Assembly (NCBI RefSeq): GCF_004362665.1
Contig: NZ_SNXR01000012.1
Span: forward strand, 434,001-498,000
DNA length: 64,000 bases
Direction of reading: 5' to 3'
Origin: Flavobacterium dankookense
GTDB lineage: Bacteria; Bacteroidota; Bacteroidia; Flavobacteriales; Flavobacteriaceae
Part shown: positions 44,528 through 54,105 of the stretch, piece by piece
How the letters are laid out: each line of letters starts with the position of its first letter
How positions within the stretch are numbered: the first letter of the stretch is position 1
Notes under the pieces: generated by a model
Told to the model about the DNA's origin: nothing
Seen by the model: the letters and a program-made list of their open reading frames with translations, nothing else
The model's database searches: none
Made by a program: the position numbers and the translations under genes

Positions 44528-45780
44528 TGAGAATTTTCAAATTTGGTGGTGCATCAGTTAAAGATGCTGATGGAATAAAAAATGTGTTTAGCGTTCTTGA
44601 AAAAGTTGGTCATGAAGATACGCTTTTAGTAATTTCCGCTATGGGAAAAACTACAAACGCTTTAGAAACAGTTATCAAGAATTATTTCGAAAAGTCCAAC
44701 GAACTTCATGCTTCGTTACAAGAAGTTCGAAAGTACCACAACCAAATTTTGATGGACTTGTTTGACGACGAGGAACACGATGTTTTTTATGCCGTAAACA
44801 GTCATTTTGCTGATTTGGAATATTTTATTCGAAGTAATAAATCGCCTAATTACAGCTTTGTTTATGACCAAGTAGTTAGTTATGGTGAAATTATTTCGAC
44901 TACAATTGTAAGTCATTATTTCAATCATGCTGGACTAAAAAACAACTGGATTGATGTTAGAAATTTCATCAAAACGGACAATAATTACCGTGATGCAAAT
45001 GTTGATTGGGAAAAAACACAACAGTTAATTTCAAAAGGTGTAAAGAAAAAAGCACTCAACATCACACAAGGTTTTTTAGGTTCTGATGAAAATAATTTCA
45101 CAACTACTTTAGGTCGTGAAGGTTCTGATTATACAGCAGCAATTTTTGCCTATTGTTTAAGTGCCGAAAGTGTAACAATTTGGAAAGATGTTCCTGGAGT
45201 TTTAAATGCCGATCCAAGATATTTTGAAAATGCAGTTTTGCTAAATCAAATTTCTTATCGCGAAGCAATCGAATTAGCGTTTTATGGCGCGTCGGTTATT
45301 CATCCAAAAACATTGCAACCATTACAGAGAAAAGAGATTCCGCTTTTTGTAAAATCGTTTGTCAATCCTTTGTTGCCAGGAACAAGTGTTTCAAAAGGCG
45401 CTGATTTAGAACCACAAACGCCATGTTTTATCGTAAAGAAAAATCAGTTGTTGATTTCGCTTTCGTCTATTGATTTTTCATTCATCATGGAAGAAAATAT
45501 CAGTGAGATTTTTGCCTTATTTCATCAATTTAAAATAAAAGTAAGTTTAATACAAAACTCAGCGATTAGTTTCTCGGTTTGTGTGGAAGATAAGTTTGGT
45601 AATTTTGGCGAATTGAAAAATATCCTTTCTAAAAAATTCAAAGTGGCTTACAACGAAGAGGTTTCGCTTTATACCATTCGTCATTTTGATGAAAAAGCAG
45701 CACAAATTGTTGAAAATGGTAAAAATGTTTTGGTGAAACAAATTTCTAGAGAAACGATGCAATTGGTAACTAAGGAGTAG
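44527..45780 (+). CDS. Aspartate kinase
   Basis: 417 residues. Opens with KFGGASVKDADGIKNVF, the aspartokinase signature, and has TTLGREGSDYTAAI and WKDVPGVLNADPR for ATP and aspartate binding. The C-terminal part (about 300-417) contains the ACT-like regulatory region. It catalyses the first step toward lysine, threonine and methionine, the step before asd. Bacteroidota usually have this monofunctional form plus a fusion with homoserine dehydrogenase; which isozyme this is cannot be told here. Confidence 0.94.
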   Translation: MRIFKFGGASVKDADGIKNVFSVLEKVGHEDTLLVISAMGKTTNALETVIKNYFEKSNELHASLQEVRKYHNQILMDLFDDEEHDVFYAVNSHFADLEYFIRSNKSPNYSFVYDQVVSYGEIISTTIVSHYFNHAGLKNNWIDVRNFIKTDNNYRDANVDWEKTQQLISKGVKKKALNITQGFLGSDENNFTTTLGREGSDYTAAIFAYCLSAESVTIWKDVPGVLNADPRYFENAVLLNQISYREAIELAFYGASVIHPKTLQPLQRKEIPLFVKSFVNPLLPGTSVSKGADLEPQTPCFIVKKNQLLISLSSIDFSFIMEENISEIFALFHQFKIKVSLIQNSAISFSVCVEDKFGNFGELKNILSKKFKVAYNEEVSLYTIRHFDEKAAQIVENGKNVLVKQISRETMQLVTKE

Positions 45781-45803
45781 AAACATTTATGAAAAAAAAC
45801 AGA

Positions 45804-45874
45804 ACCATTAAGAAATTAAGTTTCATTTAGAGTTGCGGAACTTAATTTTCTTAATTTCTTAATGGTTTTTTAAA
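45804..45874 (+). terminator. Terminator with an 18-bp perfect stem after aspartate kinase
   Basis: AACCATTAAGAAATTAAG / CTTAATTTCTTAATGGTT form a perfect 18-bp stem around a 29-nt loop, followed by a T-run. Its length is unusual for an ordinary terminator. Confidence 0.75.
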
Positions 45875-45931
45875 TATTTGAATTAGTGTTGTTTTTATAC
45901 TCAAAATAGCTTTTTTACGTTATAAGTATGT

Positions 45932-48900
45932 ATGCTAAAAAAACTTTTTTTATTGATAATCTTCGTTGGGTTTTCCAAGCTTTCGGCTCAGGAAACAACA
46001 TCGTTGTATCAAACTAAAAAAGTTGCTGTTTCTGCCGATACCATTAGCATTGAAAAAGTAAGCATCAATTCGGGTTTTTTCAAAATGCGATTAGCAGATG
46101 GAACGCCAATTGACACTTCTTTTTATAAAATCGATTTCAAAAAAGGAAAACTACTCTTCAAAAACGGGTTTAGTGCCAAAGACAGCATAACCGTTCAATA
46201 CCTAAAATATCCCGATTTTTTAACCAAAACCTATAGCATTTACGACCAAGACCGAATTGTTCCCAACGAAGAAGGAAATTTGTATAAAGTCAATCGCTCG
46301 GTTAAAAAATTTGTGCCTTTCGACGGACTAAACACTTCCGGAAGTATAACTCGTGGCGTAACGGTTGGAAATAACCAAAACGCAACAGTAAACTCCAACC
46401 TCGATTTGCAAATCACTGGAAAAATTTCTGATAAAGTTTCACTTCGTGCTTCTATTCAAGACAGCAATATTCCGTTGCAAGATGGCGGTTATTCTCAAAA
46501 ATTAGATGAATTTGACCAAATTTTCATCGAATTGTTTACCGATAAATGGAACATTCGCGCTGGAGATTTATTTCTTGAAAACAGACAATCACGCTTTCTA
46601 AATTTCAATAAAAAAGTACAAGGACTTTCTACACATTTTACCTTTGGTGGCGAAGAAAACAAAACTGATATTTTCGCCTCGGCGGCTTTGGTTCGCGGAC
46701 AATATGCTCGAAGTTCGTTCACTGGACAAGAAGGAAATCAAGGTCCATATAAACTGCGAGGAAATAATGGCGAATTGTTTGTTTTAGTAATTTCGGGTTC
46801 AGAACGTGTGTACGTCAACGGAATTCAAAAAAAACGTGGCGAGAACAACGATTATATCATTGATTATAATGCTGGCGAAATTACTTTCACATCGCTTTTT
46901 CCTATTACTTCTGAAATGCGTATCGTTATTGAATACCAATATTCGGATAGAAGTTACACGCGTTTTGTGACGTATGCTGGAGCAAATCATGAAGCAAAAA
47001 AATGGAGTTTAGGTGGATATTTGTATTCTGAAAATGATGTAAAAAACCAACCGCTACAACAAAATTTATCTCCAGAGCAAGTTGAAATTTTAAAAAATGC
47101 TGGTGATAATTTAAATTTAATGAATGCGCCATCGGCTTATCTCGATACGTATTCCGACAACAAAGTTCTGTATAAAAAAGTAATCATCAACGGCATTGAA
47201 GTTTTTGAACAATCTAACAATCCAGATGACGAATTATATAATGTCAAATTCACTTTGGTTGGCCAAAATCTTGGGAATTACAATTTGATTACTTCCAATT
47301 CTATTGGCAAAATTTATCAGTATGTTGAACCAATCGCTGGAATTCCTCAAGGAAATTATGAACCAATAACTCGATTAATTGCACCAACAAAAATCCAAAT
47401 CGCAACCGTTGTTGGAAAATTCAATCCAAACGAAAAAACGCTAGTTGATTTTGAAATTGGCGTAAGCAATAACGACCAAAATTTGTTTTCTTCTATCGAT
47501 GACAACAATAATAAAGGAATTGCTGGAAAATTGAATTTCAAACAGCGATTGCTTAGTAAAAAATGGCAAATCGATGCTTTTGGAAACTATCAATTTGTTC
47601 AAGAAAATTTCCAAACCATAGAGCGATTGTTCAATATTGAGTTCAATCGCGATTGGAATTTAACGTCTTTTGAAGGAAATCAAAGTTTACTCATCAATGG
47701 TTTGGATTTTATTTTACCCGAAAAAGGAAAGCTAACCTATCAGTTTGAAAAGCTTGATTTTTCCAAAAGTTTTTCAGGAAATCGGCATTTGGTAAATGGT
47801 TTTTTCAAATTAAAAGATTGGAATATTTTGCAAAATGCCAGCGTTTTAAAAAGTGATGGAAGTTTTGCAACGTCTTCTTTTATTCGAAATCAAACACAAG
47901 CAAGATATCATTTTAATAAAAATTGGATTGGCGGAAGTTTACGTTTAGAAAACAATAAAGAAAAACTTGTCGCAACTAATCAGCTTTCTGCTTTAAGTCA
48001 ACGATTTACAGAATATGGCGCGTTTGTTGGTCGTGGCGATAGCACAAAAGTTTTTGTAGAATTGGGTTATTTACAACGTGTAAATGATAGTTTGCAAAAT
48101 GGATTGCTCCAAAAAGTAAATACTTCCAATTCGTATTATTTGAAATCTAAATTGGTTCAAACCAAAAAAAGTGATTTATCTGTTTTTATCAATTACAGAA
48201 ACCTGAAATTTGAAGATAACTTGCGTGGAAACGAACCTTCGCTGAATTCTAGATTGTTGTATAACGATCAATATTTCAATCAATTGATGCAAATAACAAC
48301 ATCTTATGAAACTACTTCGGGAACCATTGCACAACAAGAATTCACCTATCTTGAAGTTGAACCAGGTCAAGGAGTTTTTACTTGGATTGATTACAATAAT
48401 AACGGAATTCAAGAGTTGCAAGAGTTTGAAGTTGCGCCTTTTCCTGATCAAGCCAAGTATGTTCGGGTGTTTTTGCCAAATCAAGAATTTGTAAAAACCC
48501 ACCAAAACCGTTTTTCGCAATCGTTGACATTGAATACATCGCAGTGGCAAAATGCAATAGGTTTTAAAAAATTATTGTCTTATTTTTATAATCAATCATC
48601 TTATTTGATTGAACGGAAAATTTTCAGAAATGGCGATAATTTCGATTTAAATCCGTTTTCAACAGACGAAGAAAATCTATTGGGATTGAATACCAGTATT
48701 AGAAACAGCTTGTTTTATAATCGTGGAAAACAGAAACATTCGATGACTTATACTTACACCGAAAATCGATTGAAAAGCTTACTTTCAGTAGGTTCGCAAG
48801 AAAGCAAAAACAAATCCCATCAGTTGCAATATATTCATTTGTTGAAAAAAACATGGTTGTTTACGTTGAACACAAAATCAATTTCAACCGAATTGTTTTC

Positions 48901-49330
48901 TGAAAATTATGCCAGTAAAAATTTTATTGTAAACGGTTATCAAATGAACCCAAAAGTGTCTTATTTATTCAATAAAAATGCCAGTTTAGATGTTTTTTAT
49001 GAATATCAAAATAAGGAAAACCAACTTGGAGATGGCGAATCTTTGCTTCAAAACCGTTTTGGAACATCTTTTTCCTATTCTGGCGAAAAGAAATTTACGG
49101 TCAATGGCGAGTTTTCATTGTATCAAAATAAATTCAATGGCGATGCTTTGTCGCCTGTTGCATTTCAGATGCTCGAAGGATTACAACCTGGACAAAACTT
49201 AACTTGGCGATTACTTTTGCAGAAAAATTTAACCGAATTTTTAGACATCAACATTAATTATTTAGGAAGAAAAACAGAAACGAGCCAAACCATTCACACT
49301 GGAAATGTTCAATTAAGAGCCTATTTTTAA
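45932..49330 (+). CDS. Large outer-membrane beta-barrel protein, possibly SprA-related (1132 residues)
   Basis: Signal peptide of about 19 residues (MLKKLFLLIIFVGFSKLSA). The N-terminal half has a distinctive block: ITRGVTVGNNQNATVNSNLD, LQITGKISDKVSLRASIQDSNIPLQ, EFDQIFIELFTDKWNIRAGDLFLEN, VYVNGIQKKRGENNDYIIDYNAGEITF. Part of this (NSNLDLQITGKISDKVSL) recalls SprA's FDQRISMSLMGKVGTRLNV. The C-terminal half is long alternating strands ending in QLRAYF, typical of a barrel. I know similar unnamed proteins in flavobacteria; any link with type IX secretion is inference. It stands alone between two terminators. Confidence 0.8.
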   Translation: MLKKLFLLIIFVGFSKLSAQETTSLYQTKKVAVSADTISIEKVSINSGFFKMRLADGTPIDTSFYKIDFKKGKLLFKNGFSAKDSITVQYLKYPDFLTKTYSIYDQDRIVPNEEGNLYKVNRSVKKFVPFDGLNTSGSITRGVTVGNNQNATVNSNLDLQITGKISDKVSLRASIQDSNIPLQDGGYSQKLDEFDQIFIELFTDKWNIRAGDLFLENRQSRFLNFNKKVQGLSTHFTFGGEENKTDIFASAALVRGQYARSSFTGQEGNQGPYKLRGNNGELFVLVISGSERVYVNGIQKKRGENNDYIIDYNAGEITFTSLFPITSEMRIVIEYQYSDRSYTRFVTYAGANHEAKKWSLGGYLYSENDVKNQPLQQNLSPEQVEILKNAGDNLNLMNAPSAYLDTYSDNKVLYKKVIINGIEVFEQSNNPDDELYNVKFTLVGQNLGNYNLITSNSIGKIYQYVEPIAGIPQGNYEPITRLIAPTKIQIATVVGKFNPNEKTLVDFEIGVSNNDQNLFSSIDDNNNKGIAGKLNFKQRLLSKKWQIDAFGNYQFVQENFQTIERLFNIEFNRDWNLTSFEGNQSLLINGLDFILPEKGKLTYQFEKLDFSKSFSGNRHLVNGFFKLKDWNILQNASVLKSDGSFATSSFIRNQTQARYHFNKNWIGGSLRLENNKEKLVATNQLSALSQRFTEYGAFVGRGDSTKVFVELGYLQRVNDSLQNGLLQKVNTSNSYYLKSKLVQTKKSDLSVFINYRNLKFEDNLRGNEPSLNSRLLYNDQYFNQLMQITTSYETTSGTIAQQEFTYLEVEPGQGVFTWIDYNNNGIQELQEFEVAPFPDQAKYVRVFLPNQEFVKTHQNRFSQSLTLNTSQWQNAIGFKKLLSYFYNQSSYLIERKIFRNGDNFDLNPFSTDEENLLGLNTSIRNSLFYNRGKQKHSMTYTYTENRLKSLLSVGSQESKNKSHQLQYIHLLKKTWLFTLNTKSISTELFSENYASKNFIVNGYQMNPKVSYLFNKNASLDVFYEYQNKENQLGDGESLLQNRFGTSFSYSGEKKFTVNGEFSLYQNKFNGDALSPVAFQMLEGLQPGQNLTWRLLLQKNLTEFLDININYLGRKTETSQTIHTGNVQLRAYF

Positions 49331-49389
49331 TTGGCATGTATTTTGTAATAAAAAAATCACTAATTTTAAATTATTAAAAATCTATTATC

Positions 49390-49992
49390 ATGAAAAAACT
49401 AATTTTATTATGCCTGGTATTTGTCTTTTCTAATACCATTTTTGCTCAAACTGTAAAAGAAAAAGCAAAAGCAAAATCCGAAAAATCAGCTGCGGCTAAC
49501 AAAGCTAAACTTGAAAAGTTAAAAGACGAAAAAGCAAAAGCAAAAAAAGACGCTGAAAAAGACGCTAAAAAAGCAGAGAAAGAAGCCAAAGCAAAAAATT
49601 CTAAAACTAAAAAAGAAGTAGAAGAAAAAGCAACAAAACTTAAAAAAGACGGAACACCAGACAAACGCTTTAAAGATGCAGCCGAAAAAGAAGCTAAAGC
49701 GACCAAAGCCAAAGCAAAATCTGTTTCAGCATCAGCTAAAGCAACAGAAGGAAAAGCCAAAGCAGAAGCAAACAAAACAGCTGCAAAAGCGAAAAGCACT
49801 GTAGCAAAAACCAAAAAAACAGCTGCGGAAGAAACCGAAGACATGAAAGAAACTACACTTTCTAAATCGGCTGAAAAGAAAGTGAAAGACAAAGTTACAG
49901 GTTCATATAAAGGTAAAAAAGTATTCACTGGACCAAGAGGTGGAAAATATTACATCAACAAAAACGGAAATAAAACTTATATTCAAGAATAA
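49390..49992 (+). CDS. Secreted Lys/Ala-rich protein with PBCV-type basic adaptor domain
   Basis: 200 residues. Signal peptide MKKLILLCLVFVFSNTIFAQ. Residues about 22-165 are almost only Lys, Ala and Glu and would form a long charged helix or disordered arm. The C-terminus GSYKGKKVFTGPRGGKYYIN, followed by KNGNKTYIQE, matches the small PBCV-specific basic adaptor domain (Pfam PF08789), first noted in chlorovirus proteins. A histone-like, polyanion-binding role is possible but the signal peptide places it outside the cytoplasm, where it might bind extracellular DNA or polysaccharide (inference). Confidence 0.82.
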   Translation: MKKLILLCLVFVFSNTIFAQTVKEKAKAKSEKSAAANKAKLEKLKDEKAKAKKDAEKDAKKAEKEAKAKNSKTKKEVEEKATKLKKDGTPDKRFKDAAEKEAKATKAKAKSVSASAKATEGKAKAEANKTAAKAKSTVAKTKKTAAEETEDMKETTLSKSAEKKVKDKVTGSYKGKKVFTGPRGGKYYINKNGNKTYIQE

Positions 49993-50012
49993 GGTTTTCA
50001 AATAAAATGACA

Positions 50013-50047
50013 AGAGCAATTTTCAATAGAAGATTGCTCTTTTTTTT
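50013..50047 (+). terminator. Terminator after the Lys/Ala-rich gene
   Basis: AGAGCAAT / ATTGCTCT stem followed by a T-run. Confidence 0.85.
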
Positions 50048-50152
50048 GCTTTAAAAATTAGATTTTAGCGCTTTCAAAAATGTTAAAATATTTCGATGCG
50101 TATTTTCTTAATATCCTTTATCTATGCGGTTTGCGTAAAATAAATTAATTTT

Positions 50153-50175
50153 AAATAATTGATAATCAATTATTT
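50153..50175. promoter_or_regulatory. 23-bp near-perfect palindrome upstream of nrdB
   Basis: AAATAATTGAT-A-ATCAATTATTT has two fully matched 11-bp arms around one base. It lies 158 bases upstream of the nrdB ATG. It could be an operator for the ribonucleotide reductase genes; it does not match the NrdR box pattern I know. The gap 49993-50332 holds the terminator at 50013, this palindrome, an AACAAA/TTTGTT inverted pair near 50200, and nothing else recognised. Confidence 0.45.
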
Positions 50176-50332
50176 GTAAAATTTCTAAAAACGTTAAACA
50201 AAACTTCAGTTTGTTAAAAACTAGCTCGATTTGTGGATAAGTTTGACTTTCTTTTTCCGTTTCGTTTGACAATCTTTGTATCACACTCAAAAGGTCAAAA
50301 AATCACCCAAATAATTTTAAAATAAATTCAAA

Positions 50333-51310
50333 ATGGCGACTATCGAACCAATTTTACAAGAAAACAAAAACCGCTTCGTGATTTTCCCAATCAAACATCA
50401 TGATATTTGGGATTGGTATAAAAAAATGGAAGCTAGTTTTTGGACAGCCGAAGAAATTGATTTGCATCAAGATTTATCCGATTGGAATAATAAACTAAAC
50501 GATGATGAAAAATACTTCATCAAGCATATTTTGGCATTTTTTGCTGCTTCTGACGGAATTGTGAATGAAAATTTAGCCGAAAATTTTGTAAACGAAGTAC
50601 AATATCCAGAAGCAAAATTTTTCTATGGTTTCCAAATCATGATGGAAAACATTCACAGCGAAACCTATTCACTTTTGATAGACACGTATGTAAAAGACGA
50701 AGCCGAAAAAGCCTCACTTTTCAACGCATTAGAAGTTTTTCCTGCCATCAAGAAAAAAGCAGATTGGGCTTTAAAATGGATTGGTTCCGATTCTTTTGCC
50801 GAAAGATTAATTGCTTTTGCAGCCGTAGAAGGAATTTTCTTTTCAGGTGCATTTTGCTCGATTTTTTGGTTAAAAAAACGCGGTTTAATGCCAGGTTTAA
50901 CGTTTTCTAATGAGCTAATTTCTCGCGATGAAGGCGTTCACTGCGACTTTGCTGTGCATTTACACAATCACCATTTGATAAACAAAGTTTCAAAAGCCAG
51001 AATTACCGAAATCATTACAGACGCTTTACTTATTGAACGCGAATTCATTACAGAAAGTTTGCCAGTTTCATTAATCGGAATGAACGCCAACTTGATGACA
51101 CAATATTTAGAATTCGTAGCCGATAGATTATTAGTAGAATTAGGTTGCAGCAGAGTTTATAATTCAAGCAATCCGTTCGATTTCATGGACATGATTTCAT
51201 TACAAGGAAAAACAAATTTCTTTGAAAAACGTGTTGCCGAATACCAAAAAGCAGGCGTAATGTCAAAAGACACCGAAGACCAAAAAATTAGTTTCGACGC
51301 TGATTTTTAA
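50333..51310 (+). CDS. nrdB: Ribonucleotide reductase class Ia small subunit
   Basis: 325 residues. The di-iron subunit that holds the tyrosyl radical for dNTP synthesis. Metal and radical residues can be read off: D43 in [13 protein letters not shown]105 and H108 in [13 protein letters not shown], the radical Tyr Y112, and later [14 protein letters not shown] and [10 protein letters not shown]. The [16 protein letters not shown] wording is closer to eukaryotic R2 than to E. coli NrdB. The large subunit follows downstream, separated by repeat copy A. Confidence 0.95.
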   Translation: MATIEPILQENKNRFVIFPIKHHDIWDWYKKMEASFWTAEEIDLHQDLSDWNNKLNDDEKYFIKHILAFFAASDGIVNENLAENFVNEVQYPEAKFFYGFQIMMENIHSETYSLLIDTYVKDEAEKASLFNALEVFPAIKKKADWALKWIGSDSFAERLIAFAAVEGIFFSGAFCSIFWLKKRGLMPGLTFSNELISRDEGVHCDFAVHLHNHHLINKVSKARITEIITDALLIEREFITESLPVSLIGMNANLMTQYLEFVADRLLVELGCSRVYNSSNPFDFMDMISLQGKTNFFEKRVAEYQKAGVMSKDTEDQKISFDADF

Positions 51311-51372
51311 TCTGAATTTATTTGATTGAAGTTCAATGGCGTTTAGTTACGAAACCAAGCCATTGATTAGCT

Positions 51373-51483
51373 TAGCCCAGATTGAAGTGGAAATCCTTTT
51401 ATTTCGTCAGTTCGAGTTCGCTTGCAAAGCGAGTATCGAGAACAAGAAATAAAAGATTGTAACGGAAAGCTGGATTGGCTTCA
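51373..51483 (+). repeat. Dispersed intergenic structured repeat, copy A
   Basis: Left box TAGCCCAGATTGAAGTGGAA, a long apical structure (CTTTTATTTC / GAAATAAAAG enclosing GTTCGAG...CGAGAAC), right box GATTGTAACGGAAAGCTGGA ending at 51474, directly followed by GATTGGCTTCA, which matches the downstream box of the other copies at 9 of 11 positions. AAGCCA at 51357-51362 and TGGCTT at 51476-51481 add an outer stem. It sits between nrdB and nrdA in gene orientation. Confidence 0.8.
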
Positions 51484-51586
51484 AAAAAAATCTATAGAAC
51501 GAAAATTTTATAGAAGTTAAGGGATTAACAAAAAACAAAACTAACCGAAATAGAGAAGGGATTTTCTATTTCAAAAAACAAAAAGT

Positions 51587-54031
51587 ATGTACGTAATTAA
51601 AAGAGATGGTCACAAAGAACCAGTAATGTTTGACAAAATCACAGACAGAATAAAAAAACTGTGCTATGGTTTAAATGAATTAGTTGATGCCGTAAAAGTG
51701 GCAATGAAAGTTATTGAAGGTTTATACGATGGTGTAACAACTTCTGAATTAGATAATCTTGCAGCCGAAACTGCTGCTTCTATGACAGTTACACATCCTG
51801 ATTATGCTCAGTTAGCAGCACGAATTGCCATTTCCAATCTACATAAAAACACCAACAAATCATTCTCGGAAACGATGAACGAAATGTTTCACTATGTAAA
51901 CCCAAGAACCAACCAAGCTGCGCCTCTTTTATCCGAAGAAGTACATAAAGTTATCCAAGAAAATGCCGAGTTTTTAAACTCTCATATTATATATAACCGC
52001 GATTTTAACTACGATTATTTTGGTTTCAAAACCCTAGAACGTTCTTATTTATTAAAAATCAATGGCAAAATCGTAGAAAGACCACAACACATGTTGATGC
52101 GTGTTTCTGTTGGAATTCATTTAAATGATTTAGAATCAGTAATCGAAACCTACGATTTGATGTCTAAAAAATTCTTTACGCATGCAACACCAACATTGTT
52201 CAACGCCGGAACGCCAAAACCGCAAATGTCTTCGTGTTTCTTATTATCAATGCAAGACGATAGCATCGACGGAATTTATGACACGCTAAAATCAACTGCA
52301 AAAATTTCACAGTCAGCTGGTGGAATTGGATTATCAATTCATAACGTTCGTGCAACAGGTTCATACATTCGTGGAACAAACGGAACATCAAACGGAATTG
52401 TGCCAATGCTACGTGTATTCAACGATACAGCACGTTATGTTGATCAAGGTGGCGGAAAACGTAAAGGAAGTTTTGCTATTTATCTAGAAACGTGGCATGC
52501 CGATATTTTTGACTTTTTAGATTTGAAAAAGAACACTGGAAAAGAAGAAATGCGTGCACGCGATTTATTTTTTGCCATGTGGACTTCCGATTTATTCATG
52601 AAACGTGTACAAGAAGATTCTACTTGGACGTTGATGTGTCCAAACGAATGTCCTGGTTTGTATGATGTTTATGGCGATGAGTTTGAAGCATTATATACTT
52701 CGTATGAAGCTCAAAACAAAGGAAGAAAAACCATCAAAGCACGTGAACTTTGGGAGAAAATTCTAGAATCGCAAATCGAAACTGGAACACCATATATGTT
52801 GTATAAAGATGCAGCAAACAGAAAGTCAAACCAAAAGAATTTAGGAACGATTCGTTCATCGAATTTATGTACTGAAATCATGGAATACACTTCAGCAGAC
52901 GAAATTGCAGTGTGTAATCTGGCTTCGATTTCATTGCCAATGTTTGTAGAAAACAATACGTTCAACCACGAATTATTATACAACGTAACCAAACGCGTTA
53001 CTCGAAACTTAAACAAAGTAATCGATAGAAATTACTATCCAGTAAAAGAAGCCGAAAACTCAAACCTTCGCCATCGTCCAGTTGGATTAGGTGTTCAAGG
53101 ATTAGCAGATGCATTTATTTTGTTGAGAATGCCATTTACTTCGGATGAAGCAAAAAAATTAAATCAAGAAATTTTCGAAACCATGTATTTCGCTGCCGTT
53201 ACAGCTTCTATGGAAATGGCAAAAGAAGAAGGTCCATATTCTACTTTCAAAGGTTCGCCAATTTCGGAAGGATTATTCCAGCACAACCTTTGGAACATCA
53301 AAGATGAAGAACTTTCAGGTCGTTGGGATTGGGCAAGTTTAAGAAAAGAAGTAATGGAAAATGGTGTTAGAAACTCGCTATTAATGGCGCCAATGCCAAC
53401 CGCTTCAACATCGCAAATTCTTGGAAACAACGAAGCATTTGAACCTTATACATCTAATATCTACACACGTCGTGTACTTTCTGGAGAATTTATCGTGGTA
53501 AACAAACATTTATTATACGATTTAGTAGAAAGAGGTTTGTGGAACGAAACAACGAAGCAAGAAATTATGCGTCACAACGGTTCGGTGCAAAACATCGATT
53601 GTATTCCAGCAGATTTGAAGGAATTATACAAAACCGTTTGGGAAATGTCGATGAAAGATATTATCGATATGTCGCGTCACAGAGGTTATTTTATTGACCA
53701 ATCGCAATCGTTGAACTTGTTCATGCAAGATGCTAACTATTCAAAACTAACGTCAATGCATTTCTATGCTTGGCAAAGCGGATTGAAAACAGGAATGTAT
53801 TATTTGAGAACAAAATCAGCTGTTGATGCTATCAAATTCACTTTGAATAACGACAAAAAAGCGGAACCAATACCATCAACAATCGCCGAAAAACCAGAAG
53901 CTGTAGCCGTTGAGGTTGTTGCGCCAACAGAAAATGGAGAAATGACTGCCGAAGATTTTGCCGCAATGGTAGAACGCGCCAGAAACGCCGCTGGAAATGT
54001 TGGTGATGATTGTGAAATGTGTGGTTCATAG
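51587..54031 (+). CDS. nrdA: Ribonucleotide reductase class Ia large subunit
   Basis: 814 residues. An N-terminal ATP-cone (about 1-90: [31 protein letters not shown]) provides allosteric activity control. The catalytic barrel has the substrate Cys in [19 protein letters not shown], the [20 protein letters not shown] loop and [19 protein letters not shown]. The C-terminus DDCEMCGS carries the redox-shuttling cysteine pair. It follows nrdB in the same direction across a 276-bp gap that contains repeat copy A. Confidence 0.96.
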   Translation: MYVIKRDGHKEPVMFDKITDRIKKLCYGLNELVDAVKVAMKVIEGLYDGVTTSELDNLAAETAASMTVTHPDYAQLAARIAISNLHKNTNKSFSETMNEMFHYVNPRTNQAAPLLSEEVHKVIQENAEFLNSHIIYNRDFNYDYFGFKTLERSYLLKINGKIVERPQHMLMRVSVGIHLNDLESVIETYDLMSKKFFTHATPTLFNAGTPKPQMSSCFLLSMQDDSIDGIYDTLKSTAKISQSAGGIGLSIHNVRATGSYIRGTNGTSNGIVPMLRVFNDTARYVDQGGGKRKGSFAIYLETWHADIFDFLDLKKNTGKEEMRARDLFFAMWTSDLFMKRVQEDSTWTLMCPNECPGLYDVYGDEFEALYTSYEAQNKGRKTIKARELWEKILESQIETGTPYMLYKDAANRKSNQKNLGTIRSSNLCTEIMEYTSADEIAVCNLASISLPMFVENNTFNHELLYNVTKRVTRNLNKVIDRNYYPVKEAENSNLRHRPVGLGVQGLADAFILLRMPFTSDEAKKLNQEIFETMYFAAVTASMEMAKEEGPYSTFKGSPISEGLFQHNLWNIKDEELSGRWDWASLRKEVMENGVRNSLLMAPMPTASTSQILGNNEAFEPYTSNIYTRRVLSGEFIVVNKHLLYDLVERGLWNETTKQEIMRHNGSVQNIDCIPADLKELYKTVWEMSMKDIIDMSRHRGYFIDQSQSLNLFMQDANYSKLTSMHFYAWQSGLKTGMYYLRTKSAVDAIKFTLNNDKKAEPIPSTIAEKPEAVAVEVVAPTENGEMTAEDFAAMVERARNAAGNVGDDCEMCGS

Positions 54032-54072
54032 AAGAAAAGTATAAAAAATTGTTTTTCCATCAATTTTTTCTA

Positions 54073-54080
54073 TACTTTTG
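54073..54080 (+). promoter_or_regulatory. -7 promoter box for the 100-residue hypothetical gene
   Basis: TACTTTTG fits TAnnTTTG, 25 bases upstream of the ATG at 54106; it lies inside the longer frame from 54019 and so supports the shorter start. Confidence 0.5.
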
Positions 54081-54105
54081 TATAGTAAATGATAAATACA
54101 ATTTT

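Noticed and set aside
49446..49928. 160-codon minus-strand Ser/Phe/Ala-rich frame
   Set aside because: Complement of the Lys/Ala-rich secreted protein; its low-complexity codons keep the opposite strand open.
49993..50332. NrdR box or adenosylcobalamin riboswitch upstream of nrdB
   Set aside because: No pair of NrdR-like boxes and no conserved B12-box could be seen; only the palindrome at 50153 is notable.
53838..54063. Minus-strand frames at the nrdA 3' end
   Set aside because: Shadows of nrdA; the C-terminal redox cysteines confirm the plus-strand frame.
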